A stretch of DNA of 64,000 nucleotides, from NCBI RefSeq assembly GCF_900106045.1, contig NZ_LT629802.1, positions 5,789,068-5,853,067 of the forward strand. The letters are read 5' to 3'. Source of the DNA: Pseudomonas mucidolens. Lineage in GTDB: Bacteria; Pseudomonadota; Gammaproteobacteria; Pseudomonadales; Pseudomonadaceae. Positions 1 to 10,194 of the stretch are shown here, in pieces; the stretch's first letter is position 1; each line of letters begins with the position of its first letter. Position numbers and translations under genes: made by a program. Under the pieces are notes generated by a model. The model was not told where the DNA came from. It searched no databases and saw nothing but the letters and a program-made list of their open reading frames with translations.

Positions 1-246
1 GTCGTGGGAAGGATTTTTGCTGTCGTGGAAGAATTCACCCAACTCGTATTGCGCCTGCGCATCCCCACTGTCGGCCAGCGTCTGACAGGCGCTCAGTGCC
101 TGCGCCTGGCTTTCGGGCTGAGTATCGAGGGTGCAGCGACCCATCGCCGGGATCAACAACGAGTTGCCGCCTGCTTGTGCTTGCGCGAGCAGCGGCTGAA
201 GGAGCAACAGGCAGCCCAGTACCAGGGTGCGGCCGGTGCGTTTCAT
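1..246 (-). CDS. Secreted Sel1/TPR-like repeat protein, N-terminal part only
   Basis: The reading frame starts with ATG at 246 and runs leftwards out of the window, so only the first 82 residues are visible. They begin with a signal peptide (MKRTGR, a Leu-rich core, then AQAQA), so the product is probably periplasmic. Residues about 55-75 (SGDAQAQYELGEFF) look like the start of a Sel1/TPR-type helical repeat. Two Cys residues (in GRCTL and SACQT) could form a disulfide. It lies downstream of hemL on the same strand, beyond a hairpin. P. aeruginosa has a hypothetical repeat protein in the same place next to hemL. Function is unknown. Confidence 0.7.
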   Translation of the reverse strand, partial: MKRTGRTLVLGCLLLLQPLLAQAQAGGNSLLIPAMGRCTLDTQPESQAQALSACQTLADSGDAQAQYELGEFFHDSKNPSHD

Positions 247-433
247 GGGAATCGACTTACCTCTGACGGGGCGTGTGAATCACAGCGTGATCCAATAAGC
301 GCGCATTATGAAATAAGCAGGCCACTGCTTACAAAGTCTTTACTCGTTTTTCTGCTGCGTTGGCAAGTTATCCGCCGGATTGCAGGTGATTTCTCGAAAA
401 AATAAGAAAATAACTGTAAGCAAGGTAGCAAAT

Positions 434-458
434 CTGACGCCGCCATGGGCGACGTCAG
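434..458 (-). terminator. Hairpin after hemL, likely terminator
   Basis: An 11-base stem with one mismatch (CTGACGTCGCC / GGCGGCGTCAG on the minus strand) and a 3-base loop lies just beyond the hemL stop codon. The T tract after it is weak on the minus strand (ATTTGC) and better on the plus strand (GTTTTAG), so termination efficiency is uncertain. Confidence 0.5.
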
Positions 459-470
459 GTTTTAGCCGAC

Positions 471-1754
471 TTATTTCAGGGCGGCGAAGGCGCGTTCAGC
501 AGCGTCAAGGGTCAATTTCAGCTCGGTTTCACCGTGAGCGATGGAGGTGAAGCCTGCCTCAAAGGCGCTCGGCGCGAGATAAACGCCGCCTTCCAGCATC
601 AAGTGGAAGAAGCGTTTGAACAGATCGGCATCGCTGCCCATTACGTCGTCGAAGGTCACGATATCGTCGGCACCGCTGAAATACAGGCCAAACATGCCTC
701 CGGCCTGTGTGGTGACGAACGGTATGCCCGCCGCATCGGCACGTTGTTGCAGGCCGTCCAGCAGGCGCGTGGTGTAGTCGGCCAGTTCGGCGTGGAAGCC
801 AGGGCGACTGATCAGGCGCAAGGTGGTGAGGCCCGCGGCCATGGCCAGCGGGTTGCCGGACAGGGTGCCGGCCTGGTAGACCGGGCCCAGCGGTGCGATG
901 TGCTGCATGATCTCGCGCTTGCCGCCGAAGCAGCCGACCGGCATGCCGCCGCCGATGATCTTGCCGAAGGTGCTCAAGTCCGGCGTGACGCCGTAATGTG
1001 CCTGGGCCCCGCCGAGGGCAACGCGGAAGCCGGTCATCACTTCATCGAAAATCAACACGACGCCGTGTTTGTCACACTGTTCACGCAGACCTTCGAGGAA
1101 ACCGGGCGCTGGCGGTACGCAGTTCATGTTGCCGGCCACGGGTTCGACGATGATGCACGCCACCTCCTGACCGACTTCGCCGAGCATCTGCTCGACGGCG
1201 GCGATGTCGTTGAAGGGCAAGGTCAACGTGTGTTTGGCAAACGCAGCCGGCACACCGGCCGAACTCGGCACACCTTGGGTCAGCAGGCCGGAGCCGGTCT
1301 TGACCAGCAGGCTGTCGGAGTGACCGTGGTAGCAACCTTCGAATTTGATGATGCTGTCGCGGCCAGTAAAACCACGGGCCAGACGAATCGCGCTCATGGT
1401 GGCCTCGGTGCCGGAACTGACCATCCGGACCATCTCCATCGACGGCACGATGGCGCAGACCAGGTCGGCCATCTCGGTTTCCATGGCGGTCGGGGCGCCG
1501 TAGGACAGGCCGTGTTCCAACTGCTTGCGCACGGCGTCCAGCACCTCCGGATGGCTGTGACCGAGGATCATCGGCCCCCAGGACCCGACGTAGTCGACGT
1601 AGCGCTTGTCATCTTCGTCGGTGACGTAGGCGCCTTCGGCATGCTTGAAGAACAGCGGCGTGCCGCCCACGCTTTTGAAAGCGCGCACCGGCGAGTTCAC
1701 GCCACCGGGGATGTGTTTCTGGGCGTTGGCAAACAGGGTTTCGGAACGAGACAT
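471..1754 (-). CDS. hemL: Glutamate-1-semialdehyde 2,1-aminomutase
   Basis: HemL converts glutamate-1-semialdehyde to 5-aminolevulinate, the last step of the C5 route to tetrapyrroles, in the cytosol. The 427-residue protein has the usual family length and is full-length. The PLP-binding lysine is Lys265 in the motif [10 protein letters not shown]. Other fold-type I aminotransferase signatures are [15 protein letters not shown] and [10 protein letters not shown]. The start ATG at 1754 follows a GGGGAG-like site read on the minus strand. It is the third gene of a tight thiD-thiE-hemL operon, 17 bases after thiE, an order also found in P. aeruginosa. Confidence 0.97.
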   Translation of the reverse strand: MSRSETLFANAQKHIPGGVNSPVRAFKSVGGTPLFFKHAEGAYVTDEDDKRYVDYVGSWGPMILGHSHPEVLDAVRKQLEHGLSYGAPTAMETEMADLVCAIVPSMEMVRMVSSGTEATMSAIRLARGFTGRDSIIKFEGCYHGHSDSLLVKTGSGLLTQGVPSSAGVPAAFAKHTLTLPFNDIAAVEQMLGEVGQEVACIIVEPVAGNMNCVPPAPGFLEGLREQCDKHGVVLIFDEVMTGFRVALGGAQAHYGVTPDLSTFGKIIGGGMPVGCFGGKREIMQHIAPLGPVYQAGTLSGNPLAMAAGLTTLRLISRPGFHAELADYTTRLLDGLQQRADAAGIPFVTTQAGGMFGLYFSGADDIVTFDDVMGSDADLFKRFFHLMLEGGVYLAPSAFEAGFTSIAHGETELKLTLDAAERAFAALK

Positions 1755-1771
1755 GGGGAGGTTCTCTGAAT

Positions 1772-2395
1772 TCAGGATTTGAGGAGTTCATTGAAGGCGC
1801 GGGCGCGGCGCGTCACTTCCTGGGCGCTGTCAGCACCAAACAGGCCGTGGACCACCGCCAGCAGGTCGGCGCCGTGGGCCACCAGCGGTTCGGCGTTCTC
1901 CAGGGTAATGCCACCGATCGCGCAGATCGGCACGTGCAGCCGGGCGCGAGCCTCGGTCAACAGCTCAACGGTGGCCGCCGGCGCGCCGGGTTTGGTGGTG
2001 GAATTGAAGAAGCGGCCGAAGGCGATGTAACTGGCACCTTCCTTGGCGGCCTGTTCGGCCAGTTCGATCTGACTGTGGCAGGTGGCGCCGATGATTGCCC
2101 CACGCCCCAGCAACGCCCGGGCCGGGGTCAGTGGGCCGTCGGTCTGGCCCAAGTGTACGCCGACGCCCAAGCGTGCAGCCAACTCGGCGTCGTCATTGAT
2201 GATCAACTGAGTCTTGTAGCGTGAGCACAGGTCGCGCAGTTTTTCGGCTTCACGCAGGCGGCGCGCCTCGTCGCTGCTTTTATCGCGGTATTGCAGCAAG
2301 GTCACGCCACCGTCCAAGGCCGCCTCGACGTAGGTGAGGAACTTTCCGGCCAGTAGTTGGCTGTCGGTAATGGCGTAAAGGCCACGTAGTTTCAT
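1772..2395 (-). CDS. thiE: Thiamine-phosphate synthase
   Basis: ThiE joins HMP pyrophosphate and thiazole phosphate to give thiamine monophosphate. The 207-residue protein is a TIM barrel of normal length. Family motifs seen are LLQYRDKS near the N terminus, GVHLGQTDG, the CHS...A.GASYIAFG region and GGITLENA near the C terminus, which form the pyrophosphate and thiazole sites. It sits 18 bases after thiD and 17 bases before hemL on the same strand, so the three genes are probably one transcript linking thiamine and heme synthesis. No TPP riboswitch is visible upstream. Confidence 0.96.
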   Translation of the reverse strand: MKLRGLYAITDSQLLAGKFLTYVEAALDGGVTLLQYRDKSSDEARRLREAEKLRDLCSRYKTQLIINDDAELAARLGVGVHLGQTDGPLTPARALLGRGAIIGATCHSQIELAEQAAKEGASYIAFGRFFNSTTKPGAPAATVELLTEARARLHVPICAIGGITLENAEPLVAHGADLLAVVHGLFGADSAQEVTRRARAFNELLKS

Positions 2396-2413
2396 CGGAC
2401 AGGCCTCTTGATA

Positions 2414-3211
2414 TTACGAGCAGAAATCCAGCGGCAAACGACGAGGCACATACTGTCCCTGGCCGAGTTGTTCGGCGTCACGCAGGGTACGCCAAGTGTA
2501 AGCGAGGGCTGACTCCACGGCGCTGTCCAGCCGTTCGCCCTGGGCCAGACGGCCGGCGAGGGCGCTGGCCAGGGTACAACCAGAACCGTGATAACTGCCG
2601 GGCAGGCGCTGACAGGTAAACGTGTGACGAGTACCGTCGCGGCTATACAGGCGATTGTGGACTTCCTGCTCGTCGCCGTGACCGCCGGTGATCAGCAGGT
2701 GCCGGATAAACGGCAACAGCTTCTCGGCGCATTCGTCCGCCGTGCCTTCGGGCAGATCGGCGAGGATGCGTGCTTCGGGCAGGTTGGGCGTGGCAATCAA
2801 CGACAACGGCAATAACCGCTCACGCATCGCGTAGCCGACCTCGTCCCTGCCCAGGCTGCCGCCACCGCCGGCGCGCAGGACTGGGTCGCAGACCACCGGC
2901 AGATGCGGGTGCTCCTTCAGCAGTTCGACCACGGTGTCGACCATCGCGATGGAACCCAGCATACCCAGTTTGACCGCGGCCACTTCGGAGTCGCCAAGTA
3001 CGGCGTTGGCCTGAGCCAATACCCAGTCGCGATCGAGTACGCGGAAATCGCTGACATTGACCGTGTTCTGTACCGTCAGCGCAGTGACGGCCGGGGCCGC
3101 ATGACAGCCTTGGGCGAGCAGGGCTTCGATATCTGCCTGCAGGCCGGCGCCACCACTGGGATCATGGCCGGAGAGACAGAGGACAACAGGGCGAGAGCTG
3201 TAGATATTCAT
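2414..3211 (-). CDS. thiD: Hydroxymethylpyrimidine/phosphomethylpyrimidine kinase
   Basis: ThiD phosphorylates HMP and HMP-phosphate for thiamine synthesis. The 265-residue protein is a ribokinase-fold enzyme with the substrate motif SGHDPSGGAGLQADIE near the N terminus, CDPVLRAGGGGSL in the middle and the anion-hole/catalytic motif GSYHGSGCTLASALA near residue 215. ATG at 3211 (MNIYSS) is preferred to the longer frame start at 3232 because homology begins there. It is the first gene of the thiD-thiE-hemL operon and is divergent from ladS. Confidence 0.94.
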   Translation of the reverse strand: MNIYSSRPVVLCLSGHDPSGGAGLQADIEALLAQGCHAAPAVTALTVQNTVNVSDFRVLDRDWVLAQANAVLGDSEVAAVKLGMLGSIAMVDTVVELLKEHPHLPVVCDPVLRAGGGGSLGRDEVGYAMRERLLPLSLIATPNLPEARILADLPEGTADECAEKLLPFIRHLLITGGHGDEQEVHNRLYSRDGTRHTFTCQRLPGSYHGSGCTLASALAGRLAQGERLDSAVESALAYTWRTLRDAEQLGQGQYVPRRLPLDFCS

Positions 3212-3495
3212 GGTGCGCGAGCTTACCACCAAACGCTTTTTGCGTGGCTGTCGGGGAGCGCGTGAATTTCAGGGAAATGTGGTAGCTGGGTGGCGCACTG
3301 CTATCATCCGGGGTCGATGCGAAACTGCCTGAGAGGCCCGCGTTAGAGCCTTTAAAGAATTATTTCAATGGTGTCCTTTGGCCTTTACCGGCTATGCTAG
3401 AGTGGATCCAAATAACTACAGTATCGCCGGTATACGTCTTCTCAAAAGGACTGGGGGGCTTTTTGACATAACCGGACAGGCCACGCTGGGGCTCT

Positions 3496-5865
3496 ATGCG
3501 CTATCTGCTGATGTTTCTCTTGTGCGGGCTGCCGATGTTGGCCGGTGCAGTCGAGTTCAATGAACTCACGCCAAGCCTTCCCCTGGGCCAAGCCATGCAA
3601 GTGCTCGAAGACCCGAGTGGCAGTATCAGCCCTGAAGAAGCGCGCTCAGCCGCATTCGCCAGTCGGTACATCCCCCATGAAAAAGCCACGCTGAATGCCG
3701 GCTATTCGCGTTCGGTGTTCTGGCTCAAGGTCGACCTGCATTACGTTCCCAAGGATCCCGATGCCCGGCGTAGCTGGTTGCTGGAGCTGGCCTATCCGCC
3801 CCTCGATCATCTCGAGTTATACGTACCCGACAACGCGGGCGGCTATCGCTTGGCCGGGCGTACGGGAGACGCGTTGCCCTTTTCAAGTCGTGAAATTCGC
3901 CAGAATAATTACCTGTTCAATGTTGACTTCGATCCCGGCGATCAGAAAACCCTTTACCTGCGCCTGCAAAGCGAAGGCTCGATCCAGGCACCGCTGACCC
4001 TCTGGTCGAATACTGCGTACCTCGAAGAACAGCCGGTGCGCCTGTATGTACTGGGCGTGATCTACGGTGTGTTGCTGGGGATGCTGGTCTACAACCTGTT
4101 CATCTACCTCAGCGTGCGCGACACCAGCTACCTTTATTACATCTTCTATATTGCCTCGTTCGGCATGTACCAGCTCTCGGTGAACGGCGCGGCGGTGGAG
4201 TATTTCTGGCCTGACAACCCGTGGTGGGCAAATGCCGCGACACCGTTTCTGATTGGCGCATCGGCGTTGTTCGGCAGCCTGTTTGCCCGCAGCTTTCTGC
4301 ACACCGCTGTCTATAGCCGCTGGACTGACCGTGTATTGCTGGCGTTGGTGGGCAGCGGCGCGGTGGTGATGTTGTTGTCGCTGATGACCAGCTATGCCTT
4401 GGCCCTGCGCCTGGCAACCGGCCTGGCGCTGATTTTTACCGTGAGTATTTTTGTCGCGGGAATCATCGCCTGGTGCCGCGGCCAGCGGGTGGCGCGCTAC
4501 TTCATCATTGCCTGGACGGCGTTCCTGATTGGCGGGGTGGTGAATACGATGATGGTGCTCGGCTACCTGCCGAATGTGTTTATCACCATGTATTCCAGCC
4601 AGATCGGTTCGGCCATCGAAGTGGCGTTGCTGTCTTTGGCCCTGGCCGACCGTATCAACTCGATGCGTGAACAACAGGCGCAAACTCTCTTCGACGCCAG
4701 CCAGAAACTGGAAGTGCTCAACCAGCAATTGGCCCACAGCAATCGGTTGAAAGACGAGTTCCTCGCCACGTTGACCCACGAGCTGCGTACCCCGATGAAC
4801 GGCGTCATCGGTTCCCTGGAATTGATGCAAACCGTGCCGCTTGCAGGCGAGCTGGCACATTATCAACAGACGGCTGCCGGCTCCGCCCGAGACATGATGC
4901 GCATGGTCAACGGTATCCTCACGCTGACCGAATTGCAGGCGGGTCGCCTCAGAGCAAAGTCACAAGTGTTCAGCCTGCGCGGCGTGCTCGACACTTTGCG
5001 CCAACAATTTTTGGCCCCTGCGCTGAACAAGGGCCTGACGTTTTCCATTGATGTCGCGGACGAGCTGCCGGACCGCTTGCACGGGGATGCCGACAAGCTG
5101 GTGCAATGTCTCGAGTGCCTGCTGGACAACGCCTTCAAGTTCACCCACGAAGGCGTGGTGCGCGTGCGCGTGGTTGGGCTACCCGATGCGCAAGGCCAAC
5201 TGCGCTTGACGTTTATTGTCAGCGATACCGGCATTGGCTTTGCTCATCTGGACGAGGCGGCGCTGTATCAGCGTTTCTTCCAGCTCGATGGTTCGACGAC
5301 CCGCGAATACGGTGGCCTGGGTATTGGCCTGGCGATCTGCCGGCAACTGATCGAATTGCTCGACGGGGGTCTGACTCATCATTCCGAGCCCAACAAGGGC
5401 AGCCGTTTCCAGTTGGAACTGACGGTTGTCGCCGTGCCGCCTGAACCATTGCGCACTGTCGATGCGCGACGGGCGCCCCAGGACTGTACGGTATTGCTGG
5501 TGGACGACAACAGCGTTGCACAGTTGGTGGTGCGCGGCATGTTGCTCAAGTTGGGGTATCGGGTAAAGGTCGTCGACAGCGCGCCTGCGGCGCTGATGAT
5601 GTTGCAGGATGAGACGTTTGATGCGGTGCTGCTGGACATGTCGCAGGACGGATTTTCTCTGTGTTGCCAGATGCGTGCATTGCCGGGCTGTGGCGAGTTG
5701 CCGGTGATCGCCTTGAGTGGGGCACTGGAAAGCCTGGCACGTGAGCGTTCTCAAGGTGTTGGTATCACCGAACAACTGGTCAAGCCGGTACGTTTCGAGG
5801 CATTGCAGGCGGTGTTGCAGCGTCGCTTGCTCTGCCCGTTGGAGGGTGAAAGCGCCGGCAGTTAG
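3496..5865 (+). CDS. ladS: LadS-type hybrid sensor histidine kinase (7TMR-DISM)
   Basis: LadS is an inner-membrane sensor that in P. aeruginosa feeds the Gac/Rsm cascade controlling the switch between acute virulence and biofilm growth. The 789-residue protein has a signal peptide (1-18), a periplasmic 7TMR-DISMED2 domain (about 25-165), a seven-helix 7TM region (about 180-390), a short coiled linker, a HisKA domain with His428 in THELRTPMNG, an HATPase domain (NAFKFT, DTGIGF, GGLGIGLA) and a C-terminal receiver domain (LLVDDN) with the likely acceptor Asp714 in LLDMS. There is no Hpt domain, as in LadS. Its place beside thiD matches P. aeruginosa. The 260-base upstream gap holds a possible -10 TATGCT near 3403. 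Confidence 0.93.
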   Translation: MRYLLMFLLCGLPMLAGAVEFNELTPSLPLGQAMQVLEDPSGSISPEEARSAAFASRYIPHEKATLNAGYSRSVFWLKVDLHYVPKDPDARRSWLLELAYPPLDHLELYVPDNAGGYRLAGRTGDALPFSSREIRQNNYLFNVDFDPGDQKTLYLRLQSEGSIQAPLTLWSNTAYLEEQPVRLYVLGVIYGVLLGMLVYNLFIYLSVRDTSYLYYIFYIASFGMYQLSVNGAAVEYFWPDNPWWANAATPFLIGASALFGSLFARSFLHTAVYSRWTDRVLLALVGSGAVVMLLSLMTSYALALRLATGLALIFTVSIFVAGIIAWCRGQRVARYFIIAWTAFLIGGVVNTMMVLGYLPNVFITMYSSQIGSAIEVALLSLALADRINSMREQQAQTLFDASQKLEVLNQQLAHSNRLKDEFLATLTHELRTPMNGVIGSLELMQTVPLAGELAHYQQTAAGSARDMMRMVNGILTLTELQAGRLRAKSQVFSLRGVLDTLRQQFLAPALNKGLTFSIDVADELPDRLHGDADKLVQCLECLLDNAFKFTHEGVVRVRVVGLPDAQGQLRLTFIVSDTGIGFAHLDEAALYQRFFQLDGSTTREYGGLGIGLAICRQLIELLDGGLTHHSEPNKGSRFQLELTVVAVPPEPLRTVDARRAPQDCTVLLVDDNSVAQLVVRGMLLKLGYRVKVVDSAPAALMMLQDETFDAVLLDMSQDGFSLCCQMRALPGCGELPVIALSGALESLARERSQGVGITEQLVKPVRFEALQAVLQRRLLCPLEGESAGS

Positions 5866-5953
5866 GCGTGTATGTCACTTTTTTAAGCGCGGCGAGGGTG
5901 CTTAACTGAAAATCAGGCCATGAATCACCACGGCCTTTTCCAGGAGGCCCGTC

Positions 5954-7606
5954 ATGAATCTGCACTCGTTCGCCGAAACCCACGACGTCACCAACCAGCC
6001 ACCGTCCCTCGACGGCGCCAATCTGTATCGTCTGGATCTGCCCTTGCAGGAATGGTCCCGACGCTTTGGCGCGGGTTGGGCCGAGGAACGCATCGACGCT
6101 TACGGCGCGCTCGCTGGCGGCCCGTTGATGGCCGCGGGTTTTCTGGCGAACGAGAACAAGCCGGTGTTCAGCAGCCATGACCGTTATGGGCATAGGATTG
6201 ACCTGGTGACGTTTCATCCGGCGTATCACGAATTGATGCGTACCGCGGTTGAACATGGCTTGCCGTCGCTGCCCTGGGCTCATCCACAATCCGGCGCCCA
6301 TGTCGCTCGAGCGGCCATGACTTACCTGCACAGCCAGGCCGAAGCGGGTACCGGCTGCCCGTTGACCATGACCTTTGCCTGCGTGCCGGCGTTGCGCCTG
6401 CAGCCGGATCTGGCTGATACCTGGTTGCCGAAAATCCTCAGCACCGACTACGACTCACGCAACGTCGGCATTGCCCACAAGGCGGGCGCGACGATTGGCA
6501 TGGCGATGACCGAGAAACAGGGCGGCACCGACGTGCGCGCCAATACTACCCGCGCCTATCCGGTCGGCGCAGGTGGTCCGGGCCAGCCCTACGAGTTGGT
6601 GGGGCACAAGTGGTTTTGCTCGGCGCCGATGTGCGATGCGTTCTTGACCCTGGCCCAGACCGACAAGGGCCTGACCTGTTTCCTGCTGCCGCGTCAGCGT
6701 CCGGATGACACCCGCAATCAGTTCTACATCCAGCGCCTGAAAAACAAACTCGGCAATTGCTCCAACGCCTCCAGCGAAGTGGAGTTTCGCGGTGCCCTGG
6801 CGTGGATGGTCGGCGAGGAAGGGCGTGGCGTGCCGACCATTATCGAGATGGTCGCCATGACCCGCTTCGATTGTATGGTCGGTTCCAGTGCGCTGATGCG
6901 CCAGGCGTTGACCCAGGCCAGCCATCACTGCGCGCATCGTGCGGTGGGCGGACGTGTCCTCAGTGAGCAGCCGTTGATGCAAAACGTGCTGGCCGACCTG
7001 GCCCTTGAAAGCGAAGCGGCCCTGGCCTTGAGCATGCGCATGGGGCGGGCGCTGGACCACCTGGGCGATGAGCAGGAAGCCAAGTTCGCGCGGTTGGTGA
7101 CGGCGGTGGGCAAGTATTGGATCTGCAAGCGTGCCCCGGCGATGATCAACGAAGCCGCTGAGTGCATGGGGGGCGCCGGGTATGTCGAGGACAGCATCTT
7201 GCCGCGCTTGTACCGTGAGGCGCCGGTCAATTCGACGTGGGAAGGCTCCGGCAACGTGCAGTGTCTGGATGTGCTGCGGGCGCTGTCGAAAGAGCCCGGA
7301 GTCTTGGAAACCTTGTTTGTCGAGCTGGGGGACGGGCATGGCGATACACGCCTGGCTCGGCACATTGAACAGTTGAAATTGGCGTTTATGGATACTCAGG
7401 ACATTCAGTACCGCGCGCGACAACTGACCGAGGATATTGCGCTGGCGTTGCAGGCCAAGCTGTTGCTGGAGGCGGGTAATGCCAGTGTCAGTGATGGGTT
7501 TATAGCCAGCCGGCTGGGTGAGTCGTCGGGACGGGTCTACGGCACCTTGCCGCGAGGTGTGGATGTGCAGGCTATCGTCGCCCGCTCCACGCCCCCAACC
7601 CTCTGA
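5954..7606 (+). CDS. AidB-like acyl-CoA dehydrogenase family protein
   Basis: A 550-residue flavoprotein of the acyl-CoA dehydrogenase superfamily, AidB subgroup. N-terminal features match AidB: a VTNQPP-like start, then RIDLVTFHPAYHELM and the SGAHVARAAMTYLHSQAEAG region, followed by CPLTMTFA. The middle holds the FAD/substrate motif MAMTEKQGGTDVRANTT, and the C-terminal helical domain has ECMGGAGYVEDS and WEGSGNVQCLDVLRA. E. coli AidB is induced by alkylation and binds DNA, but its true substrate is unsettled, so substrate and role here are inferred only. A strong AGGAGG precedes the ATG. The same neighbour follows ladS in P. aeruginosa. Confidence 0.88.
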   Translation: MNLHSFAETHDVTNQPPSLDGANLYRLDLPLQEWSRRFGAGWAEERIDAYGALAGGPLMAAGFLANENKPVFSSHDRYGHRIDLVTFHPAYHELMRTAVEHGLPSLPWAHPQSGAHVARAAMTYLHSQAEAGTGCPLTMTFACVPALRLQPDLADTWLPKILSTDYDSRNVGIAHKAGATIGMAMTEKQGGTDVRANTTRAYPVGAGGPGQPYELVGHKWFCSAPMCDAFLTLAQTDKGLTCFLLPRQRPDDTRNQFYIQRLKNKLGNCSNASSEVEFRGALAWMVGEEGRGVPTIIEMVAMTRFDCMVGSSALMRQALTQASHHCAHRAVGGRVLSEQPLMQNVLADLALESEAALALSMRMGRALDHLGDEQEAKFARLVTAVGKYWICKRAPAMINEAAECMGGAGYVEDSILPRLYREAPVNSTWEGSGNVQCLDVLRALSKEPGVLETLFVELGDGHGDTRLARHIEQLKLAFMDTQDIQYRARQLTEDIALALQAKLLLEAGNASVSDGFIASRLGESSGRVYGTLPRGVDVQAIVARSTPPTL

Positions 7607-7625
7607 ATAAACGCAATCCAAAAAA

Positions 7626-7716
7626 TGTGGGAGCGGGCTTGCTCGCGATGGCGTTGGGTCAGTCAACATAGGTAATGGCTGATCCACCGCTATCGCGAGC
7701 AAGCCCGCTCCCACAT
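7626..7716. repeat. REP-type inverted repeat pair (REPIN)
   Basis: A perfect 25-base inverted repeat (7626-7650 and 7692-7716) is separated by 41 bases. The arms contain GGGAGCGGGCTTGCTCGCGA, a typical P. fluorescens-group REP core. It fills the gap between the acyl-CoA dehydrogenase and amn and can form a long hairpin in RNA from either strand. Confidence 0.9.
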
Positions 7717-7768
7717 GGATTGACGGCATGCTAATTCTAAGTTTGCGTCTGGCAACGATACAGGCAAG

Positions 7769-9268
7769 ATGAACACCTGCAAGTCAGCACACAGGATGCT
7801 TACCGTGACCGAAGCTTTTGTTGTCGTTCAAACCGCTGAAGAAGCCGTGGATCGGCTGGCGGCTCTTCACGAGCGCGCGACGGGTGCGCTCAATCAGGCG
7901 CTCAAGCGCTACCTCAAGGACCGCGTCGAACCAGACGCAGAAGCGCGCGCGTTGTTTCGCTACCCGGAACTGCGCCTGACTTATCACTGCCACGGTGAAG
8001 TCCCACAGACCACTCGGGCATATGCCAAGGTTCAGCTGCCGGGCACCTACAGCGTTACCGTCACCCATCCGTCGGCCTTTCGCAAATACCTGCTCGAACA
8101 ACTGGTGCCGCTGATGCATGACTTCACCGTTACGGTGGAAGTCGGCGTCAGCCAGCAGAATATCCCTTATCCGTACGTGGTAGAGCAGGGCGACGAACTG
8201 GCCGGCTCCGGCGTGACCGCTGCGGTGCTGGCGCGGGTGTTTCCGAGTACCGACCTGTCGGCCGCCACCGATGGTATCGCCGATGGTCTCTACGACTGGG
8301 AAAACACCGATCCGCTGCCACTGGCACTGTTTGATGCGGCCCGTGTCGACTTCTCCCTGCGGCGTCTGGTGCATTACACCGGCAGTGACTGGCGCCATGT
8401 ACAACCGTGGATTCTGCTGACCAACTACCATCGCTATGTCGACCAGTTCATCGTCCATGGCCTGGAGCAACTGCGCAGCGACCCGCGCTTTATCCGCATG
8501 GTGTTGCCGGGCAACGTCATCATCGACAAGAGCATGGACCATGGCGAAGCGTCTGCTATTGCCGCGGGCGTGGTCTGGCACCGCTATCAGATGCCGGCCT
8601 ACCATCTGCAGGCCAGTGACGGCCACGGCGTGACCCTGGTGAACATTGGTGTTGGCCCGTCCAATGCGAAGAACATCACCGATCACCTCGCCGTGTTGCG
8701 TCCGCATTGCTGGCTGATGATTGGGCACTGCGGCGGCCTGCGCCAATCCCAGACCATTGGCGACTACGTGCTGGCTCACGCTTATATGCGTCGTGACGGG
8801 ATTCTCGACCGGGTAGTACCGCCGAATATTCCGATCCCGGCCCTGGCTGAAGTGCAGTTGGCGCTGCAGCAGGCGGCGGCCAACGTAACGGGCGAGAAGG
8901 GCGACGAGCTGAAAAAGCGCCTGCGCACCGGCACCGTACTGACCTACGACGACCGCAACTGGGAGCTGCGCTGGGCCCAGGAACGACCGTTGATCAACCT
9001 GTCCCGCGCCGTGGCGGTGGACATGGAAAGCGGCACTATCGCTGCCCAGGGCTACCGTTTGCGGGTGCCGTACGGCACCTTGCTGTGTGTCTCGGACAAA
9101 CCGCTGCACAGTGAGATCAAGTTGCCAGGTTCGGCCAATGCATTCTATGAGCGTGCCGTCAGCCAGCACTTGAAGATCGGCATCGCGGCGGTGGACCTGT
9201 TGCGCACCCAGCTCAACTCGTTGCACTCGCGCAAATTGCGCAGCTTCGACGAGCCGCCATTCCGCTAA
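7769..9268 (+). CDS. amn: AMP nucleosidase
   Basis: Amn hydrolyses AMP to adenine and ribose-5-phosphate and helps set the adenylate pool. The 499-residue protein has the Amn N-terminal domain (about 15-190) and a nucleoside-phosphorylase-fold catalytic domain (about 260-480), with [40 protein letters not shown] and [13 protein letters not shown]. The length fits the family (about 480-500). The start is uncertain. ATG 7769 has a short AGG four bases upstream. GTG at 7805 (MTEAFVVV) has a better-placed AGGA and is where family similarity begins. Confidence 0.95.
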   Translation: MNTCKSAHRMLTVTEAFVVVQTAEEAVDRLAALHERATGALNQALKRYLKDRVEPDAEARALFRYPELRLTYHCHGEVPQTTRAYAKVQLPGTYSVTVTHPSAFRKYLLEQLVPLMHDFTVTVEVGVSQQNIPYPYVVEQGDELAGSGVTAAVLARVFPSTDLSAATDGIADGLYDWENTDPLPLALFDAARVDFSLRRLVHYTGSDWRHVQPWILLTNYHRYVDQFIVHGLEQLRSDPRFIRMVLPGNVIIDKSMDHGEASAIAAGVVWHRYQMPAYHLQASDGHGVTLVNIGVGPSNAKNITDHLAVLRPHCWLMIGHCGGLRQSQTIGDYVLAHAYMRRDGILDRVVPPNIPIPALAEVQLALQQAAANVTGEKGDELKKRLRTGTVLTYDDRNWELRWAQERPLINLSRAVAVDMESGTIAAQGYRLRVPYGTLLCVSDKPLHSEIKLPGSANAFYERAVSQHLKIGIAAVDLLRTQLNSLHSRKLRSFDEPPFR

Positions 9269-9286
9269 GCGGTTGGGATGGTTATT

Positions 9287-9325
9287 TAACGGTCAGGCCA
9301 CTAGCATGGTCGGTCCTGACCGTTA
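9287..9325. other. Perfect 11-bp inverted repeat between amn and rluE
   Basis: TAACGGTCAGG at 9287-9297 is repeated inverted at 9315-9325 with a 17-base loop. It lies between the amn stop and the rluE start. No T tract follows, so it is a poor intrinsic terminator. It may be an RNA hairpin in the rluE leader or a protein site. Confidence 0.5.
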
Positions 9326-9339
9326 GATGTTCCTTTGCC

Positions 9340-9981
9340 ATGTCCCGTCCTGCCCGTCCCGTTTCCCGCCAACCGGCTGTGAAACGTCCGCAATCCCCGT
9401 CAGCCCCACGTCGTGTCGCCAAGGCGCCACCGGCCGAGCCGAAGCTGATCCTGTTCAACAAACCGTTCGATGTGCTGACCCAGTTCAGCGACGGAGAAGG
9501 GCGGGCGACGCTCAAGGATTTCATCGATATCCCCGGTATCTATCCCGCTGGACGCCTGGATCGGGACAGCGAAGGTCTGTTGTTGCTGACCAATGATGGC
9601 CAGTTACAGGCGCGGATTGCCGACCCAAAACACAAATTGGCGAAAACCTATTGGGTGCAGGTGGAAGGCGAGCCTACCGAGGCCCGTCTGCAACGCCTGC
9701 GTGAGGGCGTGGAGCTCAACGACGGCATGACGTTGCCGGCTGAAGCCCGGCTACTGGAAGAACCGCAGTTGTGGCCGCGCAACCCGCCGGTGCGGTTCCG
9801 TAAAAACGTCCCGACGTATTGGCTGGAACTGGTGATTCGCGAAGGTCGTAACCGACAGGTACGGCGCATGACCGCCGCCGTGGGTTTGCCGACCTTGCGC
9901 TTGGTCCGGGTGAAAATTGGCGACTGGTCGATTGAAGGCCTTGACCAGGGCGAATATCGGCAAGTGCCGGCGCGGTTATAA
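9340..9981 (+). CDS. rluE: 23S rRNA pseudouridine(2457) synthase
   Basis: RluE isomerises one uridine of 23S rRNA in the peptidyl transferase region (U2457 in E. coli numbering). The 213-residue protein has the RsuA/RluB/E/F catalytic core. The catalytic Asp lies in [19 protein letters not shown] (residues about 68-86), and the C-terminal motif is [20 protein letters not shown]. As in RluE, there is no N-terminal S4 domain; instead a short basic tail (residues 1-35) precedes the core. Its stop overlaps the convergent DUF2788 gene by a few bases. Confidence 0.93.
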   Translation: MSRPARPVSRQPAVKRPQSPSAPRRVAKAPPAEPKLILFNKPFDVLTQFSDGEGRATLKDFIDIPGIYPAGRLDRDSEGLLLLTNDGQLQARIADPKHKLAKTYWVQVEGEPTEARLQRLREGVELNDGMTLPAEARLLEEPQLWPRNPPVRFRKNVPTYWLELVIREGRNRQVRRMTAAVGLPTLRLVRVKIGDWSIEGLDQGEYRQVPARL

Positions 9982-10194
9982 CGCCCCGGTTTCGATCAGG
10001 CCGATCACCACGCTTTTGATGATGAAGGCCGCCACACCCAGGCCCAGCACGAAGAACAGAATCAACGAGCCAAAGCGTCCGGCCTTGGATTTCTTTGCCA
10101 GGTCCCAGACGATAAAACCCATGAAAATGATCAGGATGGTGACCAGGCCGGTCATCATCCACTCTTCGAACAGGACGGGATCAATCGAATTCAT
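9976..10194 (-). CDS. DUF2788 small membrane protein
   Basis: A 72-residue protein with two predicted membrane helices (about residues 12-32, [19 protein letters not shown], and 43-64, [17 protein letters not shown]) joined by a short basic loop (KKSKAGRFG). This pattern matches the DUF2788 family of Pseudomonas, which has no known function. ATG 10194 gives MNSIDPVL and is preferred to the longer frame. It is convergent with rluE and overlaps it by 6 bases. The gene upstream on the same strand is an Lrp regulator beyond a REP repeat. Confidence 0.8.
   Translation of the reverse strand: MNSIDPVLFEEWMMTGLVTILIIFMGFIVWDLAKKSKAGRFGSLILFFVLGLGVAAFIIKSVVIGLIETGAL

Noticed and set aside
534..1769. 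Long plus-strand frame opposite hemL
   Set aside because: It is antisense to a complete, well-recognised HemL and shows the His/Gln/Arg-rich composition of an opposite-strand shadow in GC-rich DNA.
3233..3495. Possible TPP riboswitch near thiD (CCTGAGAGG at about 3327)
   Set aside because: It is on the plus strand, away from thiD, and lacks the second conserved element (ACCCTTTGAACCTGAT type).
7626..7716. CRISPR-like repeats
   Set aside because: Only two inverted arms with a spacer, typical of REP pairs; no direct repeat-spacer array anywhere in the window.
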